Positions 43,626 to 54,154 of a DNA stretch of 64,000 bases are shown here, piece after piece. Made by a program: the position numbers and the translations under genes. The notes under the pieces were generated by a model. It did no database searches, was not told the origin of the DNA, and was given only the letters and a program-made list of their open reading frames with translations. This stretch comes from Ophiosphaerella korrae. Taxonomy: Eukaryota; Ascomycota; Dothideomycetes; Pleosporales; Phaeosphaeriaceae. The stretch is from NCBI GenBank assembly GCA_028456385.1, contig JALNQF010000094.1, positions 62,001 through 126,000 of the forward strand. The letters are read 5' to 3'. The first letter of the stretch is position 1; the number at the start of each line of letters is the position of its first letter.

Positions 43626-44615
43626 CTAGTATCCTAGAACAACCATTTTCCCGTTTGCTATATTTGCTTCCATAATTCGGTGCGCTTCTTGAATTTCTTC
43701 GAATTGGAATGTTCTTGCTGGCTTCGCCTGGAATTGTTTCTCAGCGACCTTTTGAACGATACTATGAAGTGGGACATCTGAAAGTGGAAAGCCTGGATTT
43801 CCAAACACAAAACTTCCGAAAAAGCTGAAATGAACTCCACTAGCCATTTGAAGCAGAGGATTGAAGTTCTTAATAGGATCAAGACCGCCTAGCCATCCAG
43901 CTAAGCAAAGCCGGCCACCACGGCGTACAAGTTTCAAGGATTCTAACAACGTGCTATTGCCCACAAGATCAAGGACGGCATCGAACTTCGCCTCTTCCTG
44001 AAGATCTAGTCGGTCCGGAAGGCCCGGTCCTTCCTTTTCAGCTTTCTCTACTCCCAGTTTCAGCAGTTTCCTCTCCCGACTAAGATCACGGGTGGTTGCT
44101 ACAACTCGGGCTCCATGATTAATGGCTAGATTCACTGCCACATTGCCAAGAGCAGAAGTTGAGCCTCGTATGAGCAGTTTTTGATGCTTTTGTAATTCGA
44201 GGTTGCGGAAAAGGCAGGTCCAGGCCGTCGCATACGACTCCGGAATGGCCGCAAGTTGATCCCAAGGGAGTAGCAGCTCTGTTAAGCCAAGTGAAACCAC
44301 ATTACTGGTGGGAGCACAAGTATACTCCGCATAACTTCCATTGATTGTACGACCCAATCCGCCCATAAGCGCAGCAACGGCTGTTCCAGGCGTGAACTCG
44401 CCTCCAGGACAAGCTTCGATGACACTCACGCACTCGATGCCAATTATGGGCATTGATTCTGCCCATTCACCTCGTCTCATATACATTTCCGCATGGTTGA
44501 CTCCAAAGGCTTTGACTCGAATGAGAGCAAAGCCCTTTTTGGCTTCGGGCTTTTCGATGTCTTTGATGACCAAGCACTCAGGGCCGCCAAAGCTTTCCAA
44601 AACTATCGCTTTCAT
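43626..44615 (-). CDS. Medium-chain dehydrogenase/reductase, quinone-oxidoreductase-like
   Basis: Single exon, 329 residues. Zinc-independent MDR features: MKAIVLESFGGPECLVIKDI start, GVNHAEMYMRRGEW, IPESYATAWTCLF, and a Rossmann motif in LLIRGSTSALGNVAVNLAI. A later FDAVLDLVGNSTLLESL and RRGGRLCLAGWLGG follow. It lacks the cysteines of a catalytic zinc site. Probable NADPH-dependent quinone or enone reductase; substrate unknown. It lies next to decayed transport and amidohydrolase relics. It looks intact. Confidence 0.87.
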   Translation of the reverse strand: MKAIVLESFGGPECLVIKDIEKPEAKKGFALIRVKAFGVNHAEMYMRRGEWAESMPIIGIECVSVIEACPGGEFTPGTAVAALMGGLGRTINGSYAEYTCAPTSNVVSLGLTELLLPWDQLAAIPESYATAWTCLFRNLELQKHQKLLIRGSTSALGNVAVNLAINHGARVVATTRDLSRERKLLKLGVEKAEKEGPGLPDRLDLQEEAKFDAVLDLVGNSTLLESLKLVRRGGRLCLAGWLGGLDPIKNFNPLLQMASGVHFSFFGSFVFGNPGFPLSDVPLHSIVQKVAEKQFQAKPARTFQFEEIQEAHRIMEANIANGKMVVLGY

Positions 44616-45380
44616 TGCTAAATTCTAGGGGTAGTCCGAGATAGCTTAATAGAATGGCTTGAAAATAGGTAGCTGTGAATAGTTAGACAGTTCTAACTTA
44701 AATAATTTGCTCTACTCTGCGTGATCGTCGACCTTTCAAATGAGTGATTATTTGGTAATCGAACGTAAGAGGAAAACCCCGCATGATTGACAAATCGTCT
44801 TCAGCCTTTGTAGTTGATCTGACATTGCCTGCAATACAATCATATCACTAATCAAAACCCGTCCACCCAACGTGACAGCGCATGAGTACTCCGCATCTAC
44901 ATAGTTATATTAAGTAGATAAAATTCTGAAAGAGGCTAGATTTGGTGTATTGTGGTGATAATCTACGCGACCCTACAGGTGTGCGTGCCAGCAAGGATGT
45001 GCCGTGATGTGCCATATCCTTCAAAAAATTATGCTTGGGCAATATCGACGCTAGGTAGAGTCTGCGCATCTCTTGGTGGAGCGTTTTCCCGACCCACCGC
45101 GAGGCGCCCGTACTAAACATATTTCGGCAGATGACACTCCGATGAGTTATAGGTAATTCTCATGGTCGGCACAACCTCAAATCTCAGCGATGAGAAGCCG
45201 TATAGGGGAACTAGCTTTTAATATGACTAAGAGTGGTTCTGTGAACTAAGGCATGGCGCAGAATCATCTGTGTCTTACTCCAAACCAACATCTATAATTA
45301 CAGGTACAACTACACCTTCTACGAGGCCATACTTCGTGTTCTTGACTCCAAGCCAGCAAACGCTAAGCATAAAAAGGAGC
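44616..45380. other. Intergenic region, no gene supported
   Basis: Left end is the promoter of the MDR gene. A 71-codon minus frame (44905-45120) has no motif. Confidence 0.4.
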
Positions 45381-45384
45381 TTGA

Positions 45385-45925
45385 TGCCCTACAAAGTGAA
45401 GCAGAATGCAGTCATATCTGTCTGAGTAAGTGTGCCAGCAGCCTCAGTTCCAAAGGTAGCACAAAGCCCTCCTGCAAGACATCCTTTAGCAAATTCGGCG
45501 TAACGAGGAAGCGTTTCCGGATCATTTGTCAAAGCCGCAGCAATACACTGGATGACAACTTGATACTACTACCGTCAGTAGTGCATTTCGTTTGTGTATC
45601 CCCCAGTGCACTTACGGCGACCATATTAATGCCAGGCAGCAGATTCAATGGGAAGAATCCACCAAATGAGTCTTAGTTTCAACCCTAGAGTAGGGGACTC
45701 AAGGGGTCCAAGGGATTATTATGAAGCTAAACGAGAAGGCCGATTCAAGTAGTAATTGTGAAGAGTTCCACTGTGACAATAGAAACGGCGCCGCGAGTTC
45801 GTCTGGACCCAATTCCTAGACTGTCCAGTAAAAGCATGATACCAAGTGCGCCAACTGCCTGCATAATCACAAACGCTACCGAATTCAGACTACGCGTTCG
45901 GACATTGAAGTATAGCGCTTGTGTG
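45385..45925 (-). pseudogene. Relic of an UNC93-like major facilitator transporter
   Basis: On the minus strand from about 45920, one frame reads LYFNVRTRSLNSVAFVIMQ and GALGIMLLLDSLGIGSRRTR, matching UNC93-family helices (FNVRTR.LNS, LLLD......RRTR). It then stops. A later piece (about 45640-45400) with a possible intron (GTAAGT at the end of PGINMVA) reads IAAALTNDPETLPRYAEFAK, matching the TNDP..L.R.A...KG block. N- and C-terminal parts are absent and stops interrupt. It is a truncated, decayed transporter. Family call is from memory of UNC93-like fungal proteins. Confidence 0.55.
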
Positions 45926-46288
45926 GTTGGCGTTCGACCGCCCCGTGGGCATTGCTAGAAATTCAAAACTTACAGTTTAAAGTAGGAAGATGATGAAAGC
46001 GATCTCAGAACCAACATCCGCCGATCCATGAATATTCTCTGTTGACCTTTAAGCTCTTCCCACCAAACTCTGCTATATTGAAGCGCAGACCTAGGCAGCC
46101 AGGAAGCGGCGACTTTGGAGGATTGTGGGGTATGAGCAAAAATAGAGCGATTAGGCTTTCGAGTGAGACAAATGCGGGTGCCGCGCGACCGCATGAAGAT
46201 GTCAGGGGATGTGGGTTGATTGATAAACACATCAGGGCCCCCAAAAGAACGCCACCCACTCTGCACCCTTCCTGTGAAGCTATTTCGT

Positions 46289-48552
46289 CCACGATGTCTT
46301 CCGCTACAGCTCCTGCCCAACAAATCATTGGTTATGCAGACCCCCGTGTTGTTTCACCCCATGAACGCATCGGGGTCCACGTGTCCTGCCACCGAACTTC
46401 GTACACCTGCCAACTCGTACGGCTCGGCCCGGGTTACGACTATCCTGATGCGCCCTCTCCAAGCCACCAGGCCATCACAAGTGTTACCCCTGCTGTGTAC
46501 CCTGGTAGACCACAGTTTTCACGGCCTGGCTCATTTGCATCAGTGCCGTGGTTCGCTTTTGGGCTCAGCCATTTCTTCCTGAACATGCAGGCCACAACCA
46601 ATACTTTTTCTCTACCCTTAGTCCCGACGGCTTTGCTTCCTACCTCAACAAAGATGGGATTTTGACACTCTGTATCAGAAGCGAAAGTAGCCGTCAGATG
46701 ACGCAGTTTCATATCACATTTGTGCGACACTGTTGGTGCTTTCTCACCTTCACTTTCGACGCCAGCTCACGCGCCGTTTCTGTCCTTGTCAAGAGCCAGG
46801 GATGTCGCTGTCTCGCATATCCAGCAAGAGTCGTTCACCTTCGCAAATGCGTTCGTCCTTACATCCCCCCAGCCATTGACCATTGCGAGCCACTCCAGTC
46901 AGGAACGTGTAAGCTCAGTGCCAATTGACTCGACTGCTTTCAATGGTAAGATCGACAGTTTCAAAATAGGTCACATTATTAGTGATAACTCCACTACGCT
47001 ATTGCATTTGGACTTTTCTAGAGACATTCCTACGGACTATATTGTGGATATATCCGATAATGCCATTCAAGGTTCCCTTATCAATTCTCCCGCAAGAGCC
47101 GTGACTGGACACGATCGGGATGCTTCTGAAACGGCTTGGAATCGGACTTCTTATGGATATGGAACAATATACTTTCATGATGACGATGTGGACGACACAG
47201 CATGGGAGACCGACTTCGAGCTCATCCTTCCCAAGAATCTCACCTCTGGGTGCTATAGCTTGGTGGTGAATGATGGGATGTCTGAAGACATCATTCCATT
47301 TCTTGTAAGACCTAACCTAGATGATTTACCGGTAAACAAAGTTGTTTTGATTATTCCGACTTTCACTTATGCTGCGTACGCTAACGACCGCATGTGCGAC
47401 ACGACACGCGATGTTCATATCAATATTCCAGGGCCAGATTCAGTGCATAGCAGTCCCCATACAAACATCCTAGAAGCTCGCCCAGACCTCGGTATCTCTT
47501 TATGGCAGTCACAACAATAGCTCGGCACTACTCATTCGTCACTTAAGCGGGTTGTCCTCAATTTAAGACTTGAGTAAGTTCTTTCATGATCCGATTCTGT
47601 GCCACAATCCCAGGGTAATATTGGTCATAGTTACTATCATTGGGGATTTGGAGGTCCCCACGAGCTTCCTGCTGATCTTTTGTTCGTTGACTTTCTGGAT
47701 AAGGAACTTGGCCCAGGGAACTACGATGTAATAACGGATCATGATCTCTCGCGTTACAAAACCGCTCTACTACTTCGCTACCAAGTTGCGCTTGGTGGTA
47801 GTCATCTTGAATATCCTACCTACGTGATGTTGGACACGTACGATGCCTTCCTCGCAGCCGGTCGCTTCTTTATGTGCCTTGGTGGAAATGGGTGCTATTT
47901 GGTGACGGGACATGACGCCAATACGAAACGAACTCATCGAATCGAAGTTCGTCGAGCTGATCAAGGATGTAGAGTGTTTAGCCTTCCCTCTGGTCACTGG
48001 TTTCTCGCACTGACCGGAGAGTAAGGAGGCCTATGGCGCAGCCGTGGAAGAACGCCAAATCGCATCTGCGGTTTAGGCTGTGATGCATGCGGGATGGGTC
48101 AAGGGGCTCCATACAGGATCACCCCCAAAGCAAGGCTGAATCCGAAGCTTGCCTTCCTATTCATTGGCCACAACCTTGAAAATAATGGCATTATTGGAAA
48201 CTTTGGACTTGGACAAGGTGCCGCATCTGGAGATGAGATTGATCTATTGGACTACTCACTTGGAACACCAAAAAAAGCTATAATTGTTGCGACATCGAAG
48301 CTTGCTGGTAGCTATTCTGATAATTACGGCTGGTTCAACGAAGAGATTATGTTTCCTATGATTAATACTTTGGGATCAACATCTGATAAAATGAGGAGGG
48401 TCCTTGTTTATTTCGACACAGCGAATGGTGATGCTGTCTTCGGGGTTGGGAGCATTAACCGGGTCGGCAGTCTTGCTTGAAAGAATTACGATAACAATTT
48501 GTCACAGACCACTGCAAATGCGTTGTATGGATTTTCTAAGAAGGAATTGTGA
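46289..48552 (+). pseudogene. N,N-dimethylformamidase large-subunit-like gene, broken by frameshifts and stops
   Basis: Recognisable along its length: IIGYADPRVVSPHERIGVHV, GRPQFSRPGSFASVP, then (frame change about 46550-46570) LSPDGFASYLNKDGILTL, then (second change about 46690-46720) a long block to 47520 including NLTSGCYSLVVNDGMSEDII and VVLIIPTFTYAAYAN. Near 47500 the matching frame changes again (LYGSHNNSS then SLKRVVLNLRL) before a probable 40-nt intron. The C-terminal half has GGPHELPADLLFVDFLDKEL, GGSHLEYPTYVMLDTYDAFL, LGGNGCYLVTG. TAA at 48022-48024 falls where the family has Tyr in GEYGGLWR, and TGA at 48478-48480 breaks GSLA from KNYDNNLSQTT. The family hydrolyses formamides. Not functional as read. 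Confidence 0.7.
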
Positions 48553-49220
48553 GAAGCCCCAGAACGTCGGCTAGCCAGGCTATCAAAGGATTTCTCTAGA
48601 GGTTCATAACTACCCGCGATTCCTTTGAAAATTAATGCTTAAGGGAGGTTCAAAGGCTCTAGCAGGACTTCTCTTGGCGGAACACTAGCTCCGGGAGCAG
48701 AGCCGATGACAGAGCATCTTCTATAGTTCATCGGTACCTAGGAGTTTACGGGCGATACGCTGGCGAACTGCACGCGTTCTCGTAATGCCCGCTCAACCCG
48801 CATTCAGTGGAGGGGGAGGAACAATCAATTGAGTAATACATGGCGAGCTGGTTTTGGCGCTTAACCCCCCCCCCCCTCCCCCTATCTGATATCTCTTGGG
48901 AGTTTAGTTGAGCCTCTTGCTTGCTAAATCAGTCACATGCCCATCTACTACACTACAGTATCTGCAAACGGCCTTATATTAGGCAGCAGTAGAATGAATA
49001 TCAAGTCTAATGGGAATTTTTGTTGTATGATGGATTTAATAGGTTTTCTTGAGTTCTAAGATAATGAATGACAAGAGTTTGACAACAAAACGTGCGTAAT
49101 AGCCTACACACTTAGCACATTGCTCTGGCCATAACTTTGAGCATAGCTTGACAAAAAAAAACAGACTAGTCCGTTGACTAATGCTTGAAGCCCAAAGCGT
49201 CTCGTATAGCGTGAGTGGCC
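48553..49220. other. Intergenic with C-rich tract
   Basis: Includes a C12-T-C5 run at 48865-48882. No gene supported. Right end is the 3' flank of the secreted protein gene. Confidence 0.45.
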
Positions 49221-49661
49221 TTAAACGCTACAGTCCCGGCCCACAGCTTGGAGAGACAAATCGATAACATTTCCAGAATTGGCCGTGATCTTGAACTGGC
49301 CTCCACGGCACTCACTCACACCAGCGCAGCAGGTGCTCAGGATAGCTCTAACTCCATTGGTAACCTGATCGCCGGTAACGGTCACAGTCGTTGCTGGGGC
49401 ACGGTTGACCACGCACTGTTGCCCGTTGCCGTGGATATTGAGAAAGTTTGACCTGGGGCCCAACGTGATGCCACCGAATCCCTGATTTCTAGAAAGCAGA
49501 TTAAGAATGATGAGGTATGACGGTAGGCAAGAGTTAACTTACTGGAAGTTGCTCACGCTGAAGGTAGGGCCGTTACGTTCGCAGCCGCTGACTTGAGCGG
49601 TAGTGCCTGAGAACAAGGTGGCAAGAGCCGCGATAGAGATTGTAGAGATACTGAAATGCAT
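49221..49661 (-). CDS. Small secreted cysteine-containing protein, unknown family
   Basis: Minus strand, two exons (49543-49661 and 49221-49488) with a 54-nt intron (GTAAGT donor, CTAG acceptor); 128 residues with frame kept (NFQ|NQGFGG). Signal peptide MHFSISTISIAALATLFSGTTA. The mature part has six cysteines, including an adjacent pair in STCCAGVSEC and a near-terminal Cys in GRDCSV, and is rich in Gly, Val and Thr, suggesting a small beta-rich fold. I do not recognise the family. A TATATAAAT box lies about 115 bp upstream. An effector or cell-wall protein is possible (inference). Confidence 0.78.
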
Positions 49662-49773
49662 TGTAGTGATGAATTTATGCAACCGGAGCTTTTCTGGTCG
49701 AACGGCACAAACGATGTAACTGATCTGTTGCAGAGAATGAGTGATGTTTGAACATTACTATGATGTGGGCATT

Positions 49774-49782
49774 ATTTATATA
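49774..49782 (-). promoter_or_regulatory. TATA box of the 128-residue secreted protein gene
   Basis: TATATAAAT on the minus strand, about 113-121 bp upstream of the ATG at 49661. Confidence 0.45.
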
Positions 49783-49892
49783 TGATTTTGCCATACTCTT
49801 TTCTTTCGTAATTATTTAACCCTTCATTAGCTAATACATCGAGTTTTTCCTAGTTATATCTACACTATATTAGCACGCCTGCTATGTTGTAA

Positions 49893-50036
49893 GCTGAGAT
49901 GCATTTATCATCTTCGAACTAGGCAAGTAGCCATTCTTGCGCAATATTTCCAGCGGTGCTACAAGCTGAGATGCGTTTATCGTCTTCAAGTTAGGCAAGT
50001 AGCCATTTTTACGCAATGTCTCTAGCAATATTGGGC
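49893..50036 (-). repeat. Two-copy tandem repeat, 72-bp period, in an open frame
   Basis: Units beginning GCTGAGATGC at 49893 and again at 49965, exact 72-bp period, about 80% identity. On the minus strand the repeat lies in an open frame (49882-50169) where each unit reads LRKNGYLP..K.INASQL. The differences are partly synonymous. It may be the end of a repeat-protein relic. Confidence 0.55.
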
Positions 50037-51113
50037 TCATTTTACGTAACCAGTTAAACAAATTGATGACCCGATGAGGTGTATAGGGCGCGCATGTAGT
50101 CGTGAGAGGTAGATTGATTACCGGCTCAGGCCTATCAACTATTGGTGAGGAGTTGACGCTAGCAAACAATAAGTTTCTTGCTTACAATAGCATATATGCT
50201 AAGTTATCAGCACGGTGTAAACCCACCTAATGCCAAGACCTTTTGTGGCTCAAAGATCCTTTGAGGATTGACTTGATAGTACTCTTGCCTCTTGTGCAGA
50301 GCTGTCTTCATCATGAAACCCCACACCATTGTGAACGTTGTCAGAAGTACATAGGGTGTAGACCTTTGTAGTATTTAATAGGCCCATACGGGACGAGAGC
50401 TATTGATAGCCTCATGCGAAAAGATGGATTCGTCAGAGAATCAAACTTGTGCTCCAAAACACAAGCAAAAACAAACGCGCGTGGAAAAGCTATTTAATAA
50501 TGCAGCATTATACAATTAGATCAAGGGAATATTTATATCAAACCTTTGCACCTGCTTGTTGGTTGAGAATAGGACTTGATTGATTATATAGGTGAGTAGA
50601 CGGAGGTGGCGCTTACTTGTGCTGAAGTGAATAAAAGAGTGTTGCGGAAACAGGCTGGTTTAGGCTTCCTAGCAAACTACAAGAAATGCTACCTAAATAC
50701 AAAGATATGACTGTATTGCCGCCATTGAGGGCGTTCTTGAATATCTCAGGCAATCTCATACTCTTGTGATGTCAATCTTCTATTACAGCTGTGACAATAT
50801 AGATAGATGTATCGCCGGTAAAACTCGCATGCACTGAGTGGCTTTGAGGCGGAATGGATGGTATAAGACGGCCTTTAGGACGGCCTTTAGGACTCTCTTC
50901 TACCATGTCTGATAGCACGATTATAGATGTTTCTTTTTCCACTTCTTGATATGCTTGGTCGATGCGTTGACCCATCTAAGAGTCACTCTCTCAACATGAG
51001 CCACCAGCTATGACAGACAGAACAAGAACATGGCTGGAGACGGCCGCACTGGACGAGTGTAACATACTAAATAACCGTCGCACGACTCTTATTATGTGTA
51101 GGTCTTTAAAAAA

Positions 51114-51118
51114 CCCCC

Positions 51119-51149
<31 letters not shown>

Positions 51150-51159
51150 AAAAAAAAAA
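51114..51159. repeat. C26 then A20 homopolymer tract
   Basis: Twenty-six C directly followed by twenty A. A tract this long could be a true G-quadruplex-forming element on the other strand or an assembly artefact. Confidence 0.85.
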
Positions 51160-51585
51160 GAATTGACCGGCCTAATGCCCAGTTCTTGATTGTTGGCTCC
51201 GACCCACTGGCCACAACTTGATGACACAGCCAGCGATGTTTGCCGGTTTCCCAATATCCAAAGAAATGATAGGAGGGATTCCGGCTCGTACCACATTTCA
51301 CAACTCCCAAGTGCTTGACACAAGAATGGAGATGCTGAACTCATACAGTCACATCCTCGAGATGTTCCAGATCCGCACCATCAAGCATTCACCACCCAGT
51401 CAGACACCCACGACACCGCCAAACAGTCAACCACAGCAGCGAAGCCCATGACCCCTCTGCCAAAACCGTATAAAAGCGCCAACACACCAATCCACTAAAC
51501 TGCATGCATTACCCGCACCTACGACATCCATCCAACTAGCCTAATTCCGTCACCTAAGCCAATCTCCCATACCCAGCCCCCCACA

Positions 51586-52089
51586 ATGAGTGCCCCGACC
51601 CGCCTCTGCGTCTCCTCAAAGGACTACCTGCTCGAACTCTTCCGCTCGATCCCCCGCACCCCCAGGCCCGTCCGCGCCTACGCCACCGAAGCCGAGCGCG
51701 TTGCCGCAGAAACAAACCCGCGGATGCAGCGTGTCTACGCCGAATTCAACAACCTAGAGTTCCATGGGCAAAACGCCGTGGGTCACCTGCTGACGTCGAC
51801 GCCGCTGGACCTTGGGTGCTATCCGTGGGAGCATCCCGTGCAGGATGACAGGGGGAAGCAGTGGTTTGCGGCGCTAGTGGCGGTTGCGCTGGTGTTGGAT
51901 GGGTTTGTACCAGGGGAGCTGGAGGACCCGGAGCAGAGGTTGAAGTATGTGATTGCGGAGGTGAAGAGGCTGGCGTTGAATGATTATTGGGAGATTGTGC
52001 ATCATCATGATGCGTGCAGGATTGCCATGGGGTTGGCGGGGATTCATGTTAAAAAGTCGACGGAGGACATGTTTCTGAATTTGATTTAG
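51586..52089 (+). CDS. Small hypothetical protein, unknown family
   Basis: Single exon, 167 residues, with strongly GC-biased third codon positions, which supports coding. No signal peptide or membrane helix. The middle and C-terminus look folded and helical (GKQWFAALVAVALVLDGFV, EDPEQRLKYVIAEVKRLALN, DYWEIVHHHDACRIAMGLAG). I do not recognise the family. A TATAAAAG box at about 51469-51476 lies about 113 bp upstream. Possibly lineage-specific. Confidence 0.65.
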   Translation: MSAPTRLCVSSKDYLLELFRSIPRTPRPVRAYATEAERVAAETNPRMQRVYAEFNNLEFHGQNAVGHLLTSTPLDLGCYPWEHPVQDDRGKQWFAALVAVALVLDGFVPGELEDPEQRLKYVIAEVKRLALNDYWEIVHHHDACRIAMGLAGIHVKKSTEDMFLNLI

Positions 52090-52697
52090 CGAGTTATGTT
52101 TTTGTGTTAGGTAGACTTGATATGTAATTTTATGGATTTAGAGCGAGGTTTTTTTGGGTACGTAATTAGAGCGATTTCAGTGTTAAACTCTACCTAGCCT
52201 TGTTGATTAGGTGGTACTTGGAATACGCAGCTGAAAGCAAAAGAAGTCGGAGGACTCCAGATAATCACGTACGTGCACAAAAGGCAGCCGCACGCATGCG
52301 GTCATGCGCCGAAAACGGCTGGCCGAATAACTCGCTCCTACTTTTGCTACTTGAATTCGCGGAGAAGCCAGACTTTTTTTTCTTTTTTTTTTTTGATTTT
52401 GAATTTGATTTCATTAGAAAAACTGGGTATCTTATGTAGCTGAAGCATACAGCCCGAAGCGACAGAGGCATGGACGGTATCCTGGATCTTGAATCCTCAG
52501 GCCATTGTTGAGGTAAAACAAGCTTCGTTATCATCGTATGGGTGATTTGCTCGACATAAGCGAGCACTGTACAAGGGGGGAGGGGGGAGGGGGATAGGTC
52601 TTGTGAAGAGCGTAGAGCTGGCTGGCCTGGTGTTGAACCTCCTCCTCTTTCTTTTGTATATACATTTCCGCCCTGCCCGTGCCCTACTGGAAAGTGG
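52090..52697. other. 3' flank and low-complexity spacer
   Basis: Contains an almost pure T tract at 52374-52394 and G-rich runs near 52576-52593. It separates the orphan gene from the convergent ATG101 3' end. No gene. Confidence 0.45.
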
Positions 52698-53444
52698 CTA
52701 GAAGAGGCCAATGCGCGGCCGCCAGTCGTTCTCGGTCACAGACTTGGGGTTGACGACGATGTGGTAAGGGAACGGGTTGGCGTCGGTGGTGGTGATGGGC
52801 GGGATGTGGTCCTTGTCGCGGTTGACTATGGAGATGATCTTGTGCGCCGCCTTCTCGAGCGATTTGGTCATGGCACGGCGGACTTTCAAGGCGTCTGGCG
52901 GGGTTAGTCAGCGGTGCACGGCCGATGGGCGAGGAGGGAAGCAGCTACGCACCCGTTTCTGTCCGCGGCTGGGCCAGGGTCACATCCAGGGTCCACTGCT
53001 CCCAACATATGTCTTCTTCGGCCCTTCCGAAGAAGTAGGCCTTCTTGCGCTTTTTCTCAAAGAACTGCACTACAAGCTGGCCCCTCCCGCGCTGCTGGTG
53101 GGTGCTCTCCATGGCGCGCACCAGGGCCATGGTCCGCTGCTCGACGAGCGTCTCGAGGTCGACATCGTCAATGGCGGGCAGGGTCAGGTCCAGCAGGTCG
53201 CGGGTCAGCGGGGATATGGACGTGAAGTAGCGGTGGAAGAAAATGGTGTGCAGGATGGCTGTTGCAGGGGTTTAGCTCCGGAAGAGGTCGAGCATAGCGG
53301 GGGGGGGGGGGGGGGGGGGGGAAGGCTGCCCGAGATTTGCGTGGCGCGGGGACATGGGGAAGCCGCACCTTTGACTACGTCTTTGACGCAGGCCACGTCT
53401 GCGAAGATGTCCAAGTTGTACTCTGGCCGGCGACGGGGCTCCAT
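52698..53444 (-). CDS. ATG101: Autophagy initiation protein Atg101
   Basis: Minus strand, three exons: 53369-53444, 52953-53258, 52698-52894; 192 residues. It forms a HORMA dimer with Atg13 in the Atg1/ULK complex that starts autophagosome formation. Family sequence is clear: YNLDIFADVACVKDVVKA, ILHTIFFHRYFTSISPLTRD, LLDLTLPAIDDVDLETLVEQ, CWEQWTLDVTLAQPRTETG, VNRDKDHIPPITTTDANPFP. Intron 1 (110 nt) contains a 23-base G run on the plus strand (C on the coding strand). Intron 2 has CTGACTAAC. Atg101 is present in Pezizomycotina but absent in S. cerevisiae (known). The long antisense frame at 52777-53901 is a shadow. Confidence 0.93.
53299..53321. repeat. G23 homopolymer in ATG101 intron 1
   Basis: Twenty-three G in a row on the plus strand, i.e. 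a C run in the transcribed intron. It may act as part of the pyrimidine tract or vary in length between strains. Confidence 0.9.
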
Positions 53445-54154
53445 GGCCGCAGAGACGGGCTGGAGGAGGAGGAGGAGGAGGAGGAGGGAGACCCCGCTGT
53501 GCGCCGCGCGGCGTCTTGCGTCCCGAGCAGTCGCAGCAGGCGGCGAGGGGCAGGCGGCAGGCGGCAAGGGCAGACGGCGAGTCGTGCAGCGGCGGGCGCG
53601 TGTTGTGGTTGAGCGCGGGCGTGGTGCAAGGCGCGTGGTGCGGCGTGGTGGTGTGGATGGCGGAGGAGCAGAGTTGGTTGCGGAAGCTGAGAGCGGAAGG
53701 GCGTGGTGTGGCGGGGCCAGGTATGCAACGACGCATGTGAGATCATCAACAAGTGCCCAGCCCAGAGACTGCAGGCAATCAATCGCCGGGGCCGATTACC
53801 AAGGCTATTTTTGCCCGCTTCTGCGTGACATGAGCCTCGACAGGCGGCGTCTGCCGAGACGTGTGCGCCTGACTGGCACGACTTGTGTCAGCCACGCCTG
53901 ACTGTGCTGTGTCTGCCCCGTCCTGTGCTGCGTCGTGCGCTGTGCCCGCCGTCTGGAGTGTGTGCATGCGCGGCAGTTTGCCTGGCTGTTCTAGTCGCGC
54001 ATTTGGCACTTGCCCGCCTGCCTTGGCAGGGCAGGGCCTCGCTTACATGCGGGCCGTGAACAGCCACACCAAGTCCACGAACCATGGCTAGCTGGCGCCC
54101 CAGCGCGTCACGTCGCGTGTCCTGCGCGCTGCTCTGCCGTCAGTCCACCCCAAC
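53445..54154. other. Divergent promoter region between ATG101 and ORC2
   Basis: GC-rich, which creates long random open frames on both strands. No motif-bearing frame. Confidence 0.45.

Larger units (their letters stand above)
49662..51585. other. Long intergenic region with repeats
   Basis: Holds the 72-bp tandem repeat, a 12-bp double repeat (about 50869-50892, GACGGCCTTTAG) and the C26A20 tract. The minus frames at 49882-50169 and 50772-50975 have no family match that I know. Confidence 0.45.

Noticed and set aside
50772..50975. 67-codon minus-strand frame
   Set aside because: Starts with a short 12-bp direct repeat in its coding part and matches no family that I know.
52777..53901. 374-codon plus-strand open frame
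   Set aside because: Antisense shadow of ATG101, Gly/Arg-rich and compositional; the minus-strand spliced gene is clearly conserved.
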